Shown here piece after piece: positions 45,616 to 54,365 of a DNA stretch of 64,000 bases (position 1 is the stretch's first letter; every line of letters starts with the position of its first letter). A program made the translations under genes and the position numbers. Below the pieces are notes generated by a model that had not been told where the DNA came from, searched no databases, and was given only the letters and a program-made list of their open reading frames with translations. The DNA is from Methylophaga sp. (GTDB taxonomy: Bacteria; Pseudomonadota; Gammaproteobacteria; Nitrosococcales; Methylophagaceae), in the NCBI GenBank assembly GCA_002706095.1, contig PAJP01000021.1, forward strand, positions 1 through 64,000, written 5' to 3'.

Positions 45616-46776
45616 CTATGCCTCTATAAATAGCTCAATCAGACTATTCAGGTAACGTTGGCCTTTTTCTGTGGGTCGGATTTTCTCGATCGTATGCTCT
45701 AATAACTCTAACTGCTCAGCTTGCTGCATAGCTCGTCTTATCGTCGAAATCGGCACACCGGTATGCTGCTGGAAAAGGGGCGTGGGTACGCCATCCAGTA
45801 AGCGCATCGCATTAAGCATAAACTCAAAGCCTACCTCATCCGGGCTGACCAGCGTTTTCTCAACTAAGCCCGCTTCTGTGCCTGCCGTTTCCATATACTT
45901 CTGTGGTTGTTTTTGTTTAACTCGTCGCTGAATTTGCTGTGGAGAAACACTGCTGATTTTGCCATGTGCGCCAGCGCCGATACCAATATAATCACCAAAG
46001 CGCCAGTAATTAACATTATGCCGACATTGATGACCTTTTTGTGCATAGGCCGAGGTTTCATACTGTTTGTAGCCTGCTTCAGCCAGACGCGCCTGATTGG
46101 TCAGTTGCCAATCATAGATCGGATCATCATCCGGCAGGCTCGGTGGCTGAGAGTAAAACAAGGTGTTGGGTTCTATCGTTAATTGATAGTAAGAAATATG
46201 CGGTGGGGCAAGTGCAATGGCCGTTTCAACATCATGTCGCGCTTTTTTCTCATCCTGTCCAGGCAAACCAAACATCAGATCCAGATTAAAACTATCAAAG
46301 CCAGCTTGATGAGCATATTCAACCGCTTTGATCGCTTGCTGACCGTCATGAATTCGGCCTAACGCCTGCAAAGCATTCTGGTCGAAGCTTTGAATACCAA
46401 TACTTAACCGGTTGATGCCCACATCACGATATTCATGAAAACGACCGGCTTCTACCGTACCCGGATTAGCTTCCAGTGTAATTTCAGCATCATGTTGTAA
46501 AGGCAGTAAGGCCCGCAGCGATGAGAATAGCCGATCATAGGCTTCAGCTGAAAACAGACTGGGTGTGCCGCCGCCAATAAATACCGTATTAATTGACCGT
46601 CCCCAAATCAGGGGTAATTCTTGTTCCAGATCGCGTATCAGTGCATCAATATAAGCCGATTCTGGCAGAGATTGATGATTATCATGGGAGTTAAAATCAC
46701 AATAGGGACATTTACGCACACACCAGGGAACGTGAATATACAGACTAAGTGGTGGTAAGGATGTAAAGTTAAACAT
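45616..46776 (-). CDS. hemW: HemW radical SAM haem chaperone
   Basis: A 386-residue radical SAM protein of the HemN-like HemW type, which loads haem onto respiratory proteins and is not a coproporphyrinogen oxidase. The cluster motif is CVRKCPYCDF (Cys in the CxxxCxxC spacing), followed by FIGGGTPSLF and SIGIQSFDQ. I start at the ATG that overlaps the upstream stop (TAATG); a longer frame begins 33 bases earlier inside that gene. It belongs to an apparent operon rph-rdgB-lipoprotein-hemW. Confidence 0.93.
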   Translation of the reverse strand: MFNFTSLPPLSLYIHVPWCVRKCPYCDFNSHDNHQSLPESAYIDALIRDLEQELPLIWGRSINTVFIGGGTPSLFSAEAYDRLFSSLRALLPLQHDAEITLEANPGTVEAGRFHEYRDVGINRLSIGIQSFDQNALQALGRIHDGQQAIKAVEYAHQAGFDSFNLDLMFGLPGQDEKKARHDVETAIALAPPHISYYQLTIEPNTLFYSQPPSLPDDDPIYDWQLTNQARLAEAGYKQYETSAYAQKGHQCRHNVNYWRFGDYIGIGAGAHGKISSVSPQQIQRRVKQKQPQKYMETAGTEAGLVEKTLVSPDEVGFEFMLNAMRLLDGVPTPLFQQHTGVPISTIRRAMQQAEQLELLEHTIEKIRPTEKGQRYLNSLIELFIEA

Positions 46777-47429
46777 TAGTTTGATTCCGGTTCCCAGCCT
46801 GCCTTCCAATCATCTAAATAAATAATGACAGGCATTTCGCCATTGCCATAAAACCAGGAGTCTACGGCATAACGAGTGTGCGTTTGTGTATCAATGATGG
46901 TGGCGGTGTTATGTGGCGCCTGTCCCTGAAAAATACCCCGTGAAGTACGTGAAGCAGAGGTATGCCATTTTAGAACACCGGCTTTCTCAAGCATACGCAG
47001 GTAAACACTGGTATTGGTGGCTTCATCCACGCAGTCCAATTGACCAAAGCGATTATTGGCAATCTGGTTACGCGCTAAATCTTTCTCGCTGCCAATTTGT
47101 TTTCCGATCAGCGTCTCCAGGTTGGCAATGGCTTGTTGAATGGCCTGTCGTTCTTCATGAGCATTGGTTGTTTTATTGAATAAGTTGAGTATGCCTGACC
47201 AATCTTGTTCACTCAGGCTGACTTCACTGATTCTGTAACAGCTCATGCTATGGCAGACGGAGAAAAGTGCTGGATTTGGTTGACCAATAAAAAAACGATA
47301 ATGATTGTCCCAGATATCACTCAGGTTTTGCCCGCTACGAATCGGCGTGATGGGGCGATCAGAGTCATAAGTCGTGCAGGCCGATAGCGCTAACGTCATC
47401 ATGAGAAGTGGAAAGGGGAAACGGCACAT
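46776..47429 (-). CDS. Transglutaminase-like lipoprotein (hypothetical)
   Basis: A 217-residue lipoprotein (lipobox LSAC, Cys18). In its second half I see a possible transglutaminase/cysteine-protease triad: Cys133 in LDCVDEATNT, His173 in APHNTATIID and Asp190 in YAVDSWF, in the right order and spacing. I know no named family for it. It overlaps the hemW start by one base and lies 37 bases from rdgB, so it may be co-transcribed with housekeeping genes. The catalytic assignment is inference. Confidence 0.75.
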   Translation of the reverse strand: MCRFPFPLLMMTLALSACTTYDSDRPITPIRSGQNLSDIWDNHYRFFIGQPNPALFSVCHSMSCYRISEVSLSEQDWSGILNLFNKTTNAHEERQAIQQAIANLETLIGKQIGSEKDLARNQIANNRFGQLDCVDEATNTSVYLRMLEKAGVLKWHTSASRTSRGIFQGQAPHNTATIIDTQTHTRYAVDSWFYGNGEMPVIIYLDDWKAGWEPESN

Positions 47430-47466
47430 GGTCAGTTAACACTGTTGAAGCGTGGTATCTGAGTAA

Positions 47467-48072
47467 TCAGAACTGATGACGGCTGTATGGAAACTCTTCT
47501 ATAAACTGGCGCATAGCCTGGCCGCGATGGCTGATAGCATGTTTCTGTTCTGAGCTAAGTTCGGCTGCACTGCAGTCTGTTTCAGGGACAAAAAAGATAG
47601 GGTCATAGCCAAAGCCTCCCTCGCCGAGTGCTTCCGTCATAATCTGACCTTGCCAGCTTCCTTGAAAGATTAAGGGAGTGGGGTCCTCAGCATGACGCAT
47701 GAAGACAATCACACATTGGAACCGTGCACTTCGTTCCGATGCCGGTACATCTTTCAAGGCCGAGAGCAGGGCGGCAACATTTTCTTCATCACTGGCAGAA
47801 CTGCCTGCATAACGAGAAGAATAAATGCCCGGCGCACCGCGCAGGGCATCTACTTCAATACCTGAATCATCAGCTATAGCAGCCAAGCCTGTTTGGTGAC
47901 AGGCATTACGCGCTTTAATGATGGCATTTTCGACAAAGCTTAAACCGGTTTCTTCAGCCTCAATGACATCGAGATCGGCTTGTGAGACGATCTCAATTTT
48001 GAGAGGAGCAAGTAATTGTGCAAACTCACGCAGTTTGCCTTGATTGCCGGTTGCTAAGACGATTTTTTTCAT
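47467..48072 (-). CDS. rdgB: dITP/XTP pyrophosphatase RdgB
   Basis: Removes non-canonical purine triphosphates (dITP, XTP). It starts [13 protein letters not shown], the family signature, and has [15 protein letters not shown] and SHRGQAM near the end; 201 aa is normal. It overlaps the rph stop by four bases (ATGA). Confidence 0.97.
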   Translation of the reverse strand: MKKIVLATGNQGKLREFAQLLAPLKIEIVSQADLDVIEAEETGLSFVENAIIKARNACHQTGLAAIADDSGIEVDALRGAPGIYSSRYAGSSASDEENVAALLSALKDVPASERSARFQCVIVFMRHAEDPTPLIFQGSWQGQIMTEALGEGGFGYDPIFFVPETDCSAAELSSEQKHAISHRGQAMRQFIEEFPYSRHQF

Positions 48073-48788
48073 GATGCTGCCAGTACTTCCCGTTGTTTTT
48101 CCATTAACTGACTAATGCCGTGGCTGGCTAAATCCAACATAGATTGTAACTCTTCAGCTCGGAATGCATGACCTTCAGCAGTACCCTGTAATTCGATATA
48201 AGCACCGGCGTCATTCATCACTACATTCATATCAGTTTCAGCAGATGAGTCTTCATCATAGTCCAGATCTAAGACTGGTGTACCGTTATAAATGCCAACA
48301 GAGATGGATGCGACCTGACCATGCAGGGGGCTGGATTTTAACTTTTTAGTTTTGATTAAATGACTGATGGCATCATGCAGAGCGACATAAGCACCAGTAA
48401 TAGACGCGGTACGAGTACCGCCATCAGCTTGAATCACATCACAATCAATAGTGATACTACGTTCGCCTAATGATTTCAGGTCAATTGCGGCACGTAATGA
48501 GCGACCGATAAGACGCTGAATTTCCATCGTGCGGCCGCCTTGTTTACCTCTGGCTGCTTCACGTTGCATACGGCTGCCAGTAGAGCGAGGAAGCATGCCA
48601 TATTCAGCCGTGACCCAACCTTCACCTGAGCCACGTAAAAATTGTGGAATACGTTCTTCAACGGTGGCTGTACAAAGTACTTTGGTGTCACCAAATTCTA
48701 CCAGTACGGAGCCTTCAGCATGTTTGGTGTAGTTACGGGTGATATTAACCAGTCTTAGTTCATTGGCTTGACGACCACTTGGACGCAT
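48069..48788 (-). CDS. rph: Ribonuclease PH
   Basis: A phosphorolytic 3' exoribonuclease for tRNA maturation (239 aa). Start [12 protein letters not shown], phosphate-binding [20 protein letters not shown] (20 residues) and catalytic [15 protein letters not shown] are typical. It is divergent from yicC with a 112-bp gap that must hold both promoters. It leads the rdgB operon. Confidence 0.97.
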   Translation of the reverse strand: MRPSGRQANELRLVNITRNYTKHAEGSVLVEFGDTKVLCTATVEERIPQFLRGSGEGWVTAEYGMLPRSTGSRMQREAARGKQGGRTMEIQRLIGRSLRAAIDLKSLGERSITIDCDVIQADGGTRTASITGAYVALHDAISHLIKTKKLKSSPLHGQVASISVGIYNGTPVLDLDYDEDSSAETDMNVVMNDAGAYIELQGTAEGHAFRAEELQSMLDLASHGISQLMEKQREVLAAS

Positions 48789-48900
48789 ATTCGCTTTTCC
48801 TCAGTCAAATTTAATCTATTATACCTGCCATAAATCACCGCCGCAGATGCTTTTTGTTACCTGTTTTCGGTAAGATGTCAGATTAACTCAGAAATAGGAC

Positions 48901-49773
48901 ATGACTGTGACACGAAGTATGACCGCCTTTGCCCGCCATGAGGAGCAAACAGAGCTTGGCAGCTTGAGCTGGGAAATTCGCTCAGTAAATCATCGTTATC
49001 TAGAAGTCTCTTTCCGTTTAGAAGAAAGTTTTCGCCCATTTGAAATGGCAATGCGCAAACTCATCAGCGACACGCTAAGCCGAGGTAAGGTTGAAGTAGC
49101 ACTTCGTTACCGTGCACCTGAGCAAACGCAGAGTGCATTGCAAACGAATGTCGACTTAGCTAAAGCCGTCATGGAGAACTATCAACAGCTCGCTTCGTTT
49201 ACAGACAGTGCTGCGCCAATCGATATCTTGCGTGTGATGCAATGGCCTGGTGTCATTCAAACAGAAAGCCTGGATCAGGATGCGTTACAAGCCACGGTGC
49301 TCGAGTCTTTAAAACATGCTCTGGCTGACCTGGTAGCGACAAGGGAACGTGAAGGTGCAGCTCTGGAGCAAATGATTATTCAGCGTTGTGAGCAAATAAA
49401 TGATATTGCAGAACAAACGAAAACACGCTTACCAGAAATTGTTGCCAGTCACCGTCAAAAATTATCAGACCGGATTGCTGAGCTTGAAGTGAATCTGGAG
49501 CCGGAACGCCTTGAGCAGGAAATGGTGCTGTTAGCACAAAAAGCGGATGTCGCTGAAGAAATCGATCGCTTACAGAATCATGTGAATGAAGTGAAACATA
49601 CTCTAAAGCGCGATGAACCTATTGGCCGTCGACTGGATTTTCTGATGCAGGAATTGAATCGTGAAGCCAATACCCTGGGCTCTAAATCGATTGATACCGA
49701 TACCACACGTTATTCGGTGGATCTAAAAGTGTTAATCGAACAGATGCGTGAGCAGATTCAGAATATCGAGTGA
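48901..49773 (+). CDS. yicC: YicC family endoribonuclease-type protein
   Basis: A 290-residue YicC: MTAFARHE at the start, EIRSVNHRYLEVSFRL, and the C-terminal RRLDFLMQELNREANTLGSK, all hallmark segments. E. coli YicC is an RNase acting on small RNA such as RyhB, and is conserved widely. It is divergent from rph and ends at a strong terminator. Confidence 0.95.
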   Translation: MTVTRSMTAFARHEEQTELGSLSWEIRSVNHRYLEVSFRLEESFRPFEMAMRKLISDTLSRGKVEVALRYRAPEQTQSALQTNVDLAKAVMENYQQLASFTDSAAPIDILRVMQWPGVIQTESLDQDALQATVLESLKHALADLVATREREGAALEQMIIQRCEQINDIAEQTKTRLPEIVASHRQKLSDRIAELEVNLEPERLEQEMVLLAQKADVAEEIDRLQNHVNEVKHTLKRDEPIGRRLDFLMQELNREANTLGSKSIDTDTTRYSVDLKVLIEQMREQIQNIE

Positions 49774-49796
49774 GAAATAACTTTTCATTCAGACAT

Positions 49797-49829
49797 AAAA
49801 AAACGCGGCTTTTGGCCGCGTTTTTTTTT
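49797..49829. terminator. Bidirectional terminator after yicC
   Basis: Stem CGCGGC with GCCGCG (loop TTTTG), with a left A run and nine right T residues. It is shared by yicC (plus) and the convergent VPxPA-CTERM gene (minus). Confidence 0.92.
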
Positions 49830-49846
49830 GAGCTTTGACGACAAAC

Positions 49847-50497
49847 TTACTTAATGGTTGATTGTTTTCTGCGCAAGCCAACTAAACCAAGTAATGCTGG
49901 AGCAAACAGCCATAACGCCGCAGGTACTGGTACTGCTGAAATGTTGGCTGTGTTGAATAAGGCAATATGCGATATGCCTTGTTTAATGAAGCTTTTGAAA
50001 TACAGTTCAGATACCGCATCGTCAAACAGAGCAACAAATGTTGTGTTACCTGACTTGAGCATAATACCTTCAAATGTCAGACCCAGTGACGTTGTATTCA
50101 CATAACCCGTCGAGAAGACATCAGATGTGAAAAAGTCTGTATTTTCTGTTGCCGCAGGGTATGAACCCGTGCTGTAAAAATCCAGTACATCGTAACCGAC
50201 CAGTTCAGCATACTTGCCAGAACCGGCAGCAGCATCAAAAGCGGTATTGAGCTCAGCCTGTTTCACAGCGTTCGTTGTCGCTTTGGGATTTAGCTGATAA
50301 GCATAATCAGGGCCGGTACCAGCTGAGAAGCTTCCATCTGTACTCACGTATTGATAAGCCCCGGCGAAATGCTGGATGGTGCTTTCTTTTTTATTCTTGG
50401 TTGCATATATCACTTCATCGCTTAAATGTGCAGCCGATGCTGAACTAGCGATGAAAAGTGATAGGGCCACACTGGCAAAAATCTTTAAAGTTTTCAT
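49847..50497 (-). CDS. VPxPA-CTERM sorting-domain surface protein
   Basis: A 216-residue secreted protein (signal MKTLKIFASVALSLFIASSASA) whose C-terminus is the PEP-CTERM-like tripartite sorting signal: VPVPAALWLF, a hydrophobic span and LRRKQ. Exosortase/archaeosortase systems process such proteins and fix or export them. The body has no recognised domain. No exosortase gene is in the window, so one would have to lie elsewhere. An AT-rich gap of 347 bp separates it from gmk. Confidence 0.88.
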   Translation of the reverse strand: MKTLKIFASVALSLFIASSASAAHLSDEVIYATKNKKESTIQHFAGAYQYVSTDGSFSAGTGPDYAYQLNPKATTNAVKQAELNTAFDAAAGSGKYAELVGYDVLDFYSTGSYPAATENTDFFTSDVFSTGYVNTTSLGLTFEGIMLKSGNTTFVALFDDAVSELYFKSFIKQGISHIALFNTANISAVPVPAALWLFAPALLGLVGLRRKQSTIK

Positions 50498-50844
50498 TGT
50501 CCTCTCCTAGAGTGAGGAAGTTATTAATCACGGAGTTCATTTATCTCGAAGAGGTATGTAGCTCCATTGCGATATCAACTCTGTTTTTTATTCTTAAATT
50601 TAATTATATGCCTAGACGCATTTATTTCGTATTGTACTTTGGTACTAATGCGCGTAACTAAGTTGCTCGCAACATTATGCTGACATTCTAACTAAATGTG
50701 AACTATTCCATTAAACAAAATTATTTAGCCAAATTAATCACAGAATTATGTCTAACTCGCATTCATCAGGATTGATCCTTCATGGTGAAACGGAGGGCTT
50801 TTTGTCATAATTACCCAACTATTCCTTACAGCGTTCGAAATATG
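50498..50844. other. Gene-free AT-rich region between the CTERM gene and gmk
   Basis: No reading frame or stable RNA is supportable. I see only short palindromes (GTTGC-TC-GCAAC at about 50663-50674; a near-palindrome around GTACTTTGGTAC) and the expected divergent promoters. The in-frame ATG at 50782 would extend gmk by 21 residues, with CGGAGG inside the frame; I do not use it. Confidence 0.5.
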
Positions 50845-51459
50845 ATGGGTAATCTTTTTATAGTGGCTGCACCGTCGGGTGCAGGCAAAACGAGTTTAGT
50901 GAATGCACTTATCTCACAACATGCGGAAATTAAACTATCCGTTTCACACACGACTCGTCCGCCTAGAGAGGGCGAAGTCAATGGTAAAGATTACCATTTT
51001 GTCGATCAGCAAACGTTTTCAGCGATGCGAGATGCCGGGAAATTTCTGGAATCAGCAACGGTGTTTGATAATAGCTACGGCACCTCATCTGATACAGTTA
51101 AGTCGTTATTAGCTGACGGCTTTGATGTCATCTTGGAAATTGACTGGCAAGGAGCGCAACAGGTCAGAAATAATTTCCCGCAGGCAATAGGCATTTTTAT
51201 TCTGCCACCATCAAAAGCGACGCTGGAACAACGCTTACGCAATCGAGGTCAGGATAATGAGGATGTCATTGCTAGGCGTATGCTGGATGCAGAGAACGAA
51301 ATTTCGCACTATGTTGAATTTGACTACATAATCGTTAACGATGATTTTGAGCAGGCATTAACTAGTTTGTCATCAATCATCGTGGCACAGCGTCATTCCT
51401 TAGCTATTCAGAAAAATAGTCAAGCAGACTTAATCACTGAATTACTGGCTCAACGCTGA
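50845..51459 (+). CDS. gmk: Guanylate kinase
   Basis: Phosphorylates GMP to GDP; 204 aa from the second of two tandem ATGs (MGNLFIVAAPSGAGKTS), which lines up with the family start. Walker A is APSGAGKTS; SVSHTTRPPREGEVNGKDYH binds GMP. The longer frame from 50782 is possible but adds residues not seen in the family. It opens the gmk-rpoZ-spoT-ridA-recG block. Confidence 0.94.
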   Translation: MGNLFIVAAPSGAGKTSLVNALISQHAEIKLSVSHTTRPPREGEVNGKDYHFVDQQTFSAMRDAGKFLESATVFDNSYGTSSDTVKSLLADGFDVILEIDWQGAQQVRNNFPQAIGIFILPPSKATLEQRLRNRGQDNEDVIARRMLDAENEISHYVEFDYIIVNDDFEQALTSLSSIIVAQRHSLAIQKNSQADLITELLAQR

Positions 51460-51504
51460 GATATTTCGTAAAATTGATTCTTTAAATTTTAACTGGGAAA
51501 AACC

Positions 51505-51765
51505 ATGGCTCGTACTACTGTTGAAGATTGTTTAGAAAATGTTGATAACCGTTTCCAATTAGTCCTGGTTGCCTCAAAACGCGCACGCGAAATTGCCATG
51601 GGTGATGACGCTATGGTTAGCCTGGATAATGATAAACCTACCGTTTTAGCGTTACGTGAGATTGCTGCAGGTTTGGTTGGACGTGAAATCTTAGAAAAAA
51701 CCAGTGCTCGTGAACATGCATCAGAAAGCATCGTTAGCGACGAAGAATTACAAACGGAAGAATAA
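51505..51765 (+). CDS. rpoZ: RNA polymerase omega subunit
   Basis: An 86-residue omega subunit that stabilises the polymerase and forms one ppGpp site. [20 protein letters not shown] and [10 protein letters not shown] are typical. It lies six bases before spoT, the usual alarmone partner. Confidence 0.96.
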   Translation: MARTTVEDCLENVDNRFQLVLVASKRAREIAMGDDAMVSLDNDKPTVLALREIAAGLVGREILEKTSAREHASESIVSDEELQTEE

Positions 51766-51771
51766 ACTACC

Positions 51772-53928
51772 GTGAGTGCCAAGCCATCCGTTGCCTCTGA
51801 ACTGGACTATATCCAAGAGTCAGAACCCAAACTGACAATCGATGACTTGTGCTATGCGACGGCTAACTATCTCGAATCCGGTCAAGTTGATTCGATTCGA
51901 CGAGCTTATCATTTTGCGGACCACGCACATGAGGGCCAGACTCGTCGAAGTGGTGAACGTTATATCACCCACCCACTAGCCGTCGCCCATGTTCTGGCCA
52001 TGATGCATATGGATTATGAATGTATCATGGCCGGATTGCTTCATGATGTGATTGAAGACACCGCGCTAACAAAAGCTGACCTGGCCGCCGAGTTTGGTGA
52101 AGAAGTGGGTGAGTTGGTTGAAGGTGTCACCAAATTAGCCAAAGCGGCTTTTGAAACCCAAAAGCATGCTCAAGCGGAAAACTTAAGAAAAATGCTACTG
52201 GCGATGTCACGTGATATTCGTGTCATCATCGTCAAACTGGCCGATCGTCTCCACAATATGCGCACCTTGGGTCATTTACGCCCTGAAAAACGCCGTCGTA
52301 TCGCCAACGAAACGCTGGATATCTATGCACCGATAGCCCAACGTCTGGGTATGAATTTAATGCGTTGTGAACTCGAAGACCTAGGGTTCCACGTTCTGTA
52401 TCCGATTCGTTATCGTGTACTTCAAGATGCTGTGCGTAAATCTCGTGGTAACCGCAAAGAAATTGTCACGCAGATCACCGCTTCTATTCTGAATCGGATG
52501 GAGCAGGAAGGCTTGAGTGCCGACATTCAGGGGCGTGAAAAAAACCTCTACAGCCTGTACAAAAAAATGGTCAGCAAACAACTGTCATTTTCTGAAGTGA
52601 TGGATGTCTATGCTTTCCGTATTATCGTGGATGATGTTGACGCCTGTTACCGGATGCTGGGCGTAGTGCATAACTTGTACAAACCGGTACAAGGTAAATT
52701 CAAAGATTATATTGCGATTCCTAAAGCTAATGGTTACCAGTCCTTACATACTGTGTTGTTTGGCCCATACGGTGTACCGATTGAAGTGCAGATTCGCTCT
52801 CGTGATATGGACCACATGGCAGAAGCGGGTGTCGCTGCTCACTGGTTATATAAAACCGGTGAATCCGTCGGTAATAATCTAGCGCATCGTAAGGCGCGCC
52901 AGTGGTTGCAAGGGATTCTGGAAATGCAGAAAGGATCCGGCGACTCTATGGAGTTTCTGGAAAATCTGCGTATTGATTTATTCCCGGATGAAATTTACGT
53001 GTCTACGCCTAAGGGTGAGATTCTCACCTTACCAAGAGGTGCGACAGCGGTGGACTTTGCCTATGCCGTTCACAGTGATGTTGGTAACAATTGCGTCGCT
53101 GCCCGAGTTGGTCGTCATCTGGTGCCGTTAAGCAGTCAGCTGGAAACAGGTGAATCTGTGGAAATCATTACCTCACCGGCTTCACATCCAAATCCTGCCT
53201 GGCTCAACTTTGTTGTGACGGCCAAAGCACGAACCAATATTCGTAATTATTTACGACACTTGCAGACGGAAGAAGCCGTGCTGCTTGGTCGTCGCTTGTT
53301 AAATAAACATTTGACCGCGTTTTCCACCAATCTGGATGAGATCCCGGTTGAACGCTTTAATGAGCTGATCAATGAGTTTGAACTGAAACAGTTTGATGAC
53401 TTGTTAGAGGACATTGGTTTAGGTAACCATTCTGCCTTGTTAATTGCACAGAAACTGGTGCATGAATCGACTCCGGATACAGAAGCACAAGCGCTGATGA
53501 TCGCGGGCACAGAAGGCATGGTGGTCAGCTTTGCTCGTTGTTGCCATCCGATCCCTGGCGATCCTATTCATGGTTATGTCAGTAGCGGTCGAGGCATTAT
53601 CATTCATCAACGTGGCTGTAAAAATACCTCTAATCTCCGTGTGCAAAATGAGAAATGGCTCGACGTTGCCTGGTCGCCGGATGTATCGCGTGATTTCCCG
53701 GTCGACATCATGATTCATGTGAAAAACCAACGCGGTGTCCTTGCTACCATTGCGGCAGTGGTTTCTGAATCTGATTCGAATATTGATAATGTTGTCGTCG
53801 ATGAACGCGATGGTGGTTATTCTGATTTACGTCTGACCATCGAAGTAGCTAACCGACAGCATTTAGCCCGTGTTATTCGCCGTTTACGTCGCCTCGACAT
53901 GGTAGAAAGAATTACTCGTATTAATTAA
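51772..53928 (+). CDS. spoT: Bifunctional (p)ppGpp synthetase/hydrolase SpoT
   Basis: A 718-residue RelA/SpoT enzyme with an intact HD hydrolase (HPLAVAHVLA, GLLHDVIEDT), a synthetase domain (DVYAFRIIVDD, GKFKDYIAIPKANGYQSLHT), TGS and C-terminal ACT domains (VDIMIHVKNQRGVLATIAAV). The HDxxED motif and synthetase residues both look complete, so it degrades and makes the alarmone. GTG start. Confidence 0.96.
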   Translation: MSAKPSVASELDYIQESEPKLTIDDLCYATANYLESGQVDSIRRAYHFADHAHEGQTRRSGERYITHPLAVAHVLAMMHMDYECIMAGLLHDVIEDTALTKADLAAEFGEEVGELVEGVTKLAKAAFETQKHAQAENLRKMLLAMSRDIRVIIVKLADRLHNMRTLGHLRPEKRRRIANETLDIYAPIAQRLGMNLMRCELEDLGFHVLYPIRYRVLQDAVRKSRGNRKEIVTQITASILNRMEQEGLSADIQGREKNLYSLYKKMVSKQLSFSEVMDVYAFRIIVDDVDACYRMLGVVHNLYKPVQGKFKDYIAIPKANGYQSLHTVLFGPYGVPIEVQIRSRDMDHMAEAGVAAHWLYKTGESVGNNLAHRKARQWLQGILEMQKGSGDSMEFLENLRIDLFPDEIYVSTPKGEILTLPRGATAVDFAYAVHSDVGNNCVAARVGRHLVPLSSQLETGESVEIITSPASHPNPAWLNFVVTAKARTNIRNYLRHLQTEEAVLLGRRLLNKHLTAFSTNLDEIPVERFNELINEFELKQFDDLLEDIGLGNHSALLIAQKLVHESTPDTEAQALMIAGTEGMVVSFARCCHPIPGDPIHGYVSSGRGIIIHQRGCKNTSNLRVQNEKWLDVAWSPDVSRDFPVDIMIHVKNQRGVLATIAAVVSESDSNIDNVVVDERDGGYSDLRLTIEVANRQHLARVIRRLRRLDMVERITRIN

Positions 53929-53952
53929 AACCAGACTTTGATGGAGAAATGA

Positions 53953-54339
53953 ATGTCTCGCGAAATTATTCATACAGCGGATGCCCCTGAAGCGATTGGC
54001 CCATACTCACAAGCTGTGAAAGTAGGTGACATCGTCTATCTTTCAGGCCAAATTCCGTTGGTGCCTGAAACCATGACGGTTATCGAAGGTGATTTCAATA
54101 CACAAGTAAGACGTGTGTTTGACAACTTATCTGCGGTTGCGAAAGCATCAGGTGGTAGCTTGCAGGACGTCGTGAAGTTAAATATCTACCTGACCGATTT
54201 AAGTTATTTCGGTGCGGTAAATGACATCATGACAGAATATTTTGGACAGCCTTATCCTGCTCGTGCAGCGATTGGTGTGGCTTCTTTACCTAAAGATGTG
54301 CCTGTGGAAATGGATGCAATTTTGCATCTGAATGCGTAA
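53953..54339 (+). CDS. ridA: RidA family reactive-imine deaminase
   Basis: A 128-residue RidA (YjgF) protein that hydrolyses 2-aminoacrylate and related enamines. Key Arg is in [12 protein letters not shown]; the family ends [10 protein letters not shown]. It is often found beside spoT, as here, and protects PLP enzymes. GAGAA precedes the ATG at eight bases. Confidence 0.96.
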   Translation: MSREIIHTADAPEAIGPYSQAVKVGDIVYLSGQIPLVPETMTVIEGDFNTQVRRVFDNLSAVAKASGGSLQDVVKLNIYLTDLSYFGAVNDIMTEYFGQPYPARAAIGVASLPKDVPVEMDAILHLNA

Positions 54340-54365
54340 TTATTAAATTTTAGGAGTTTAAGGTT

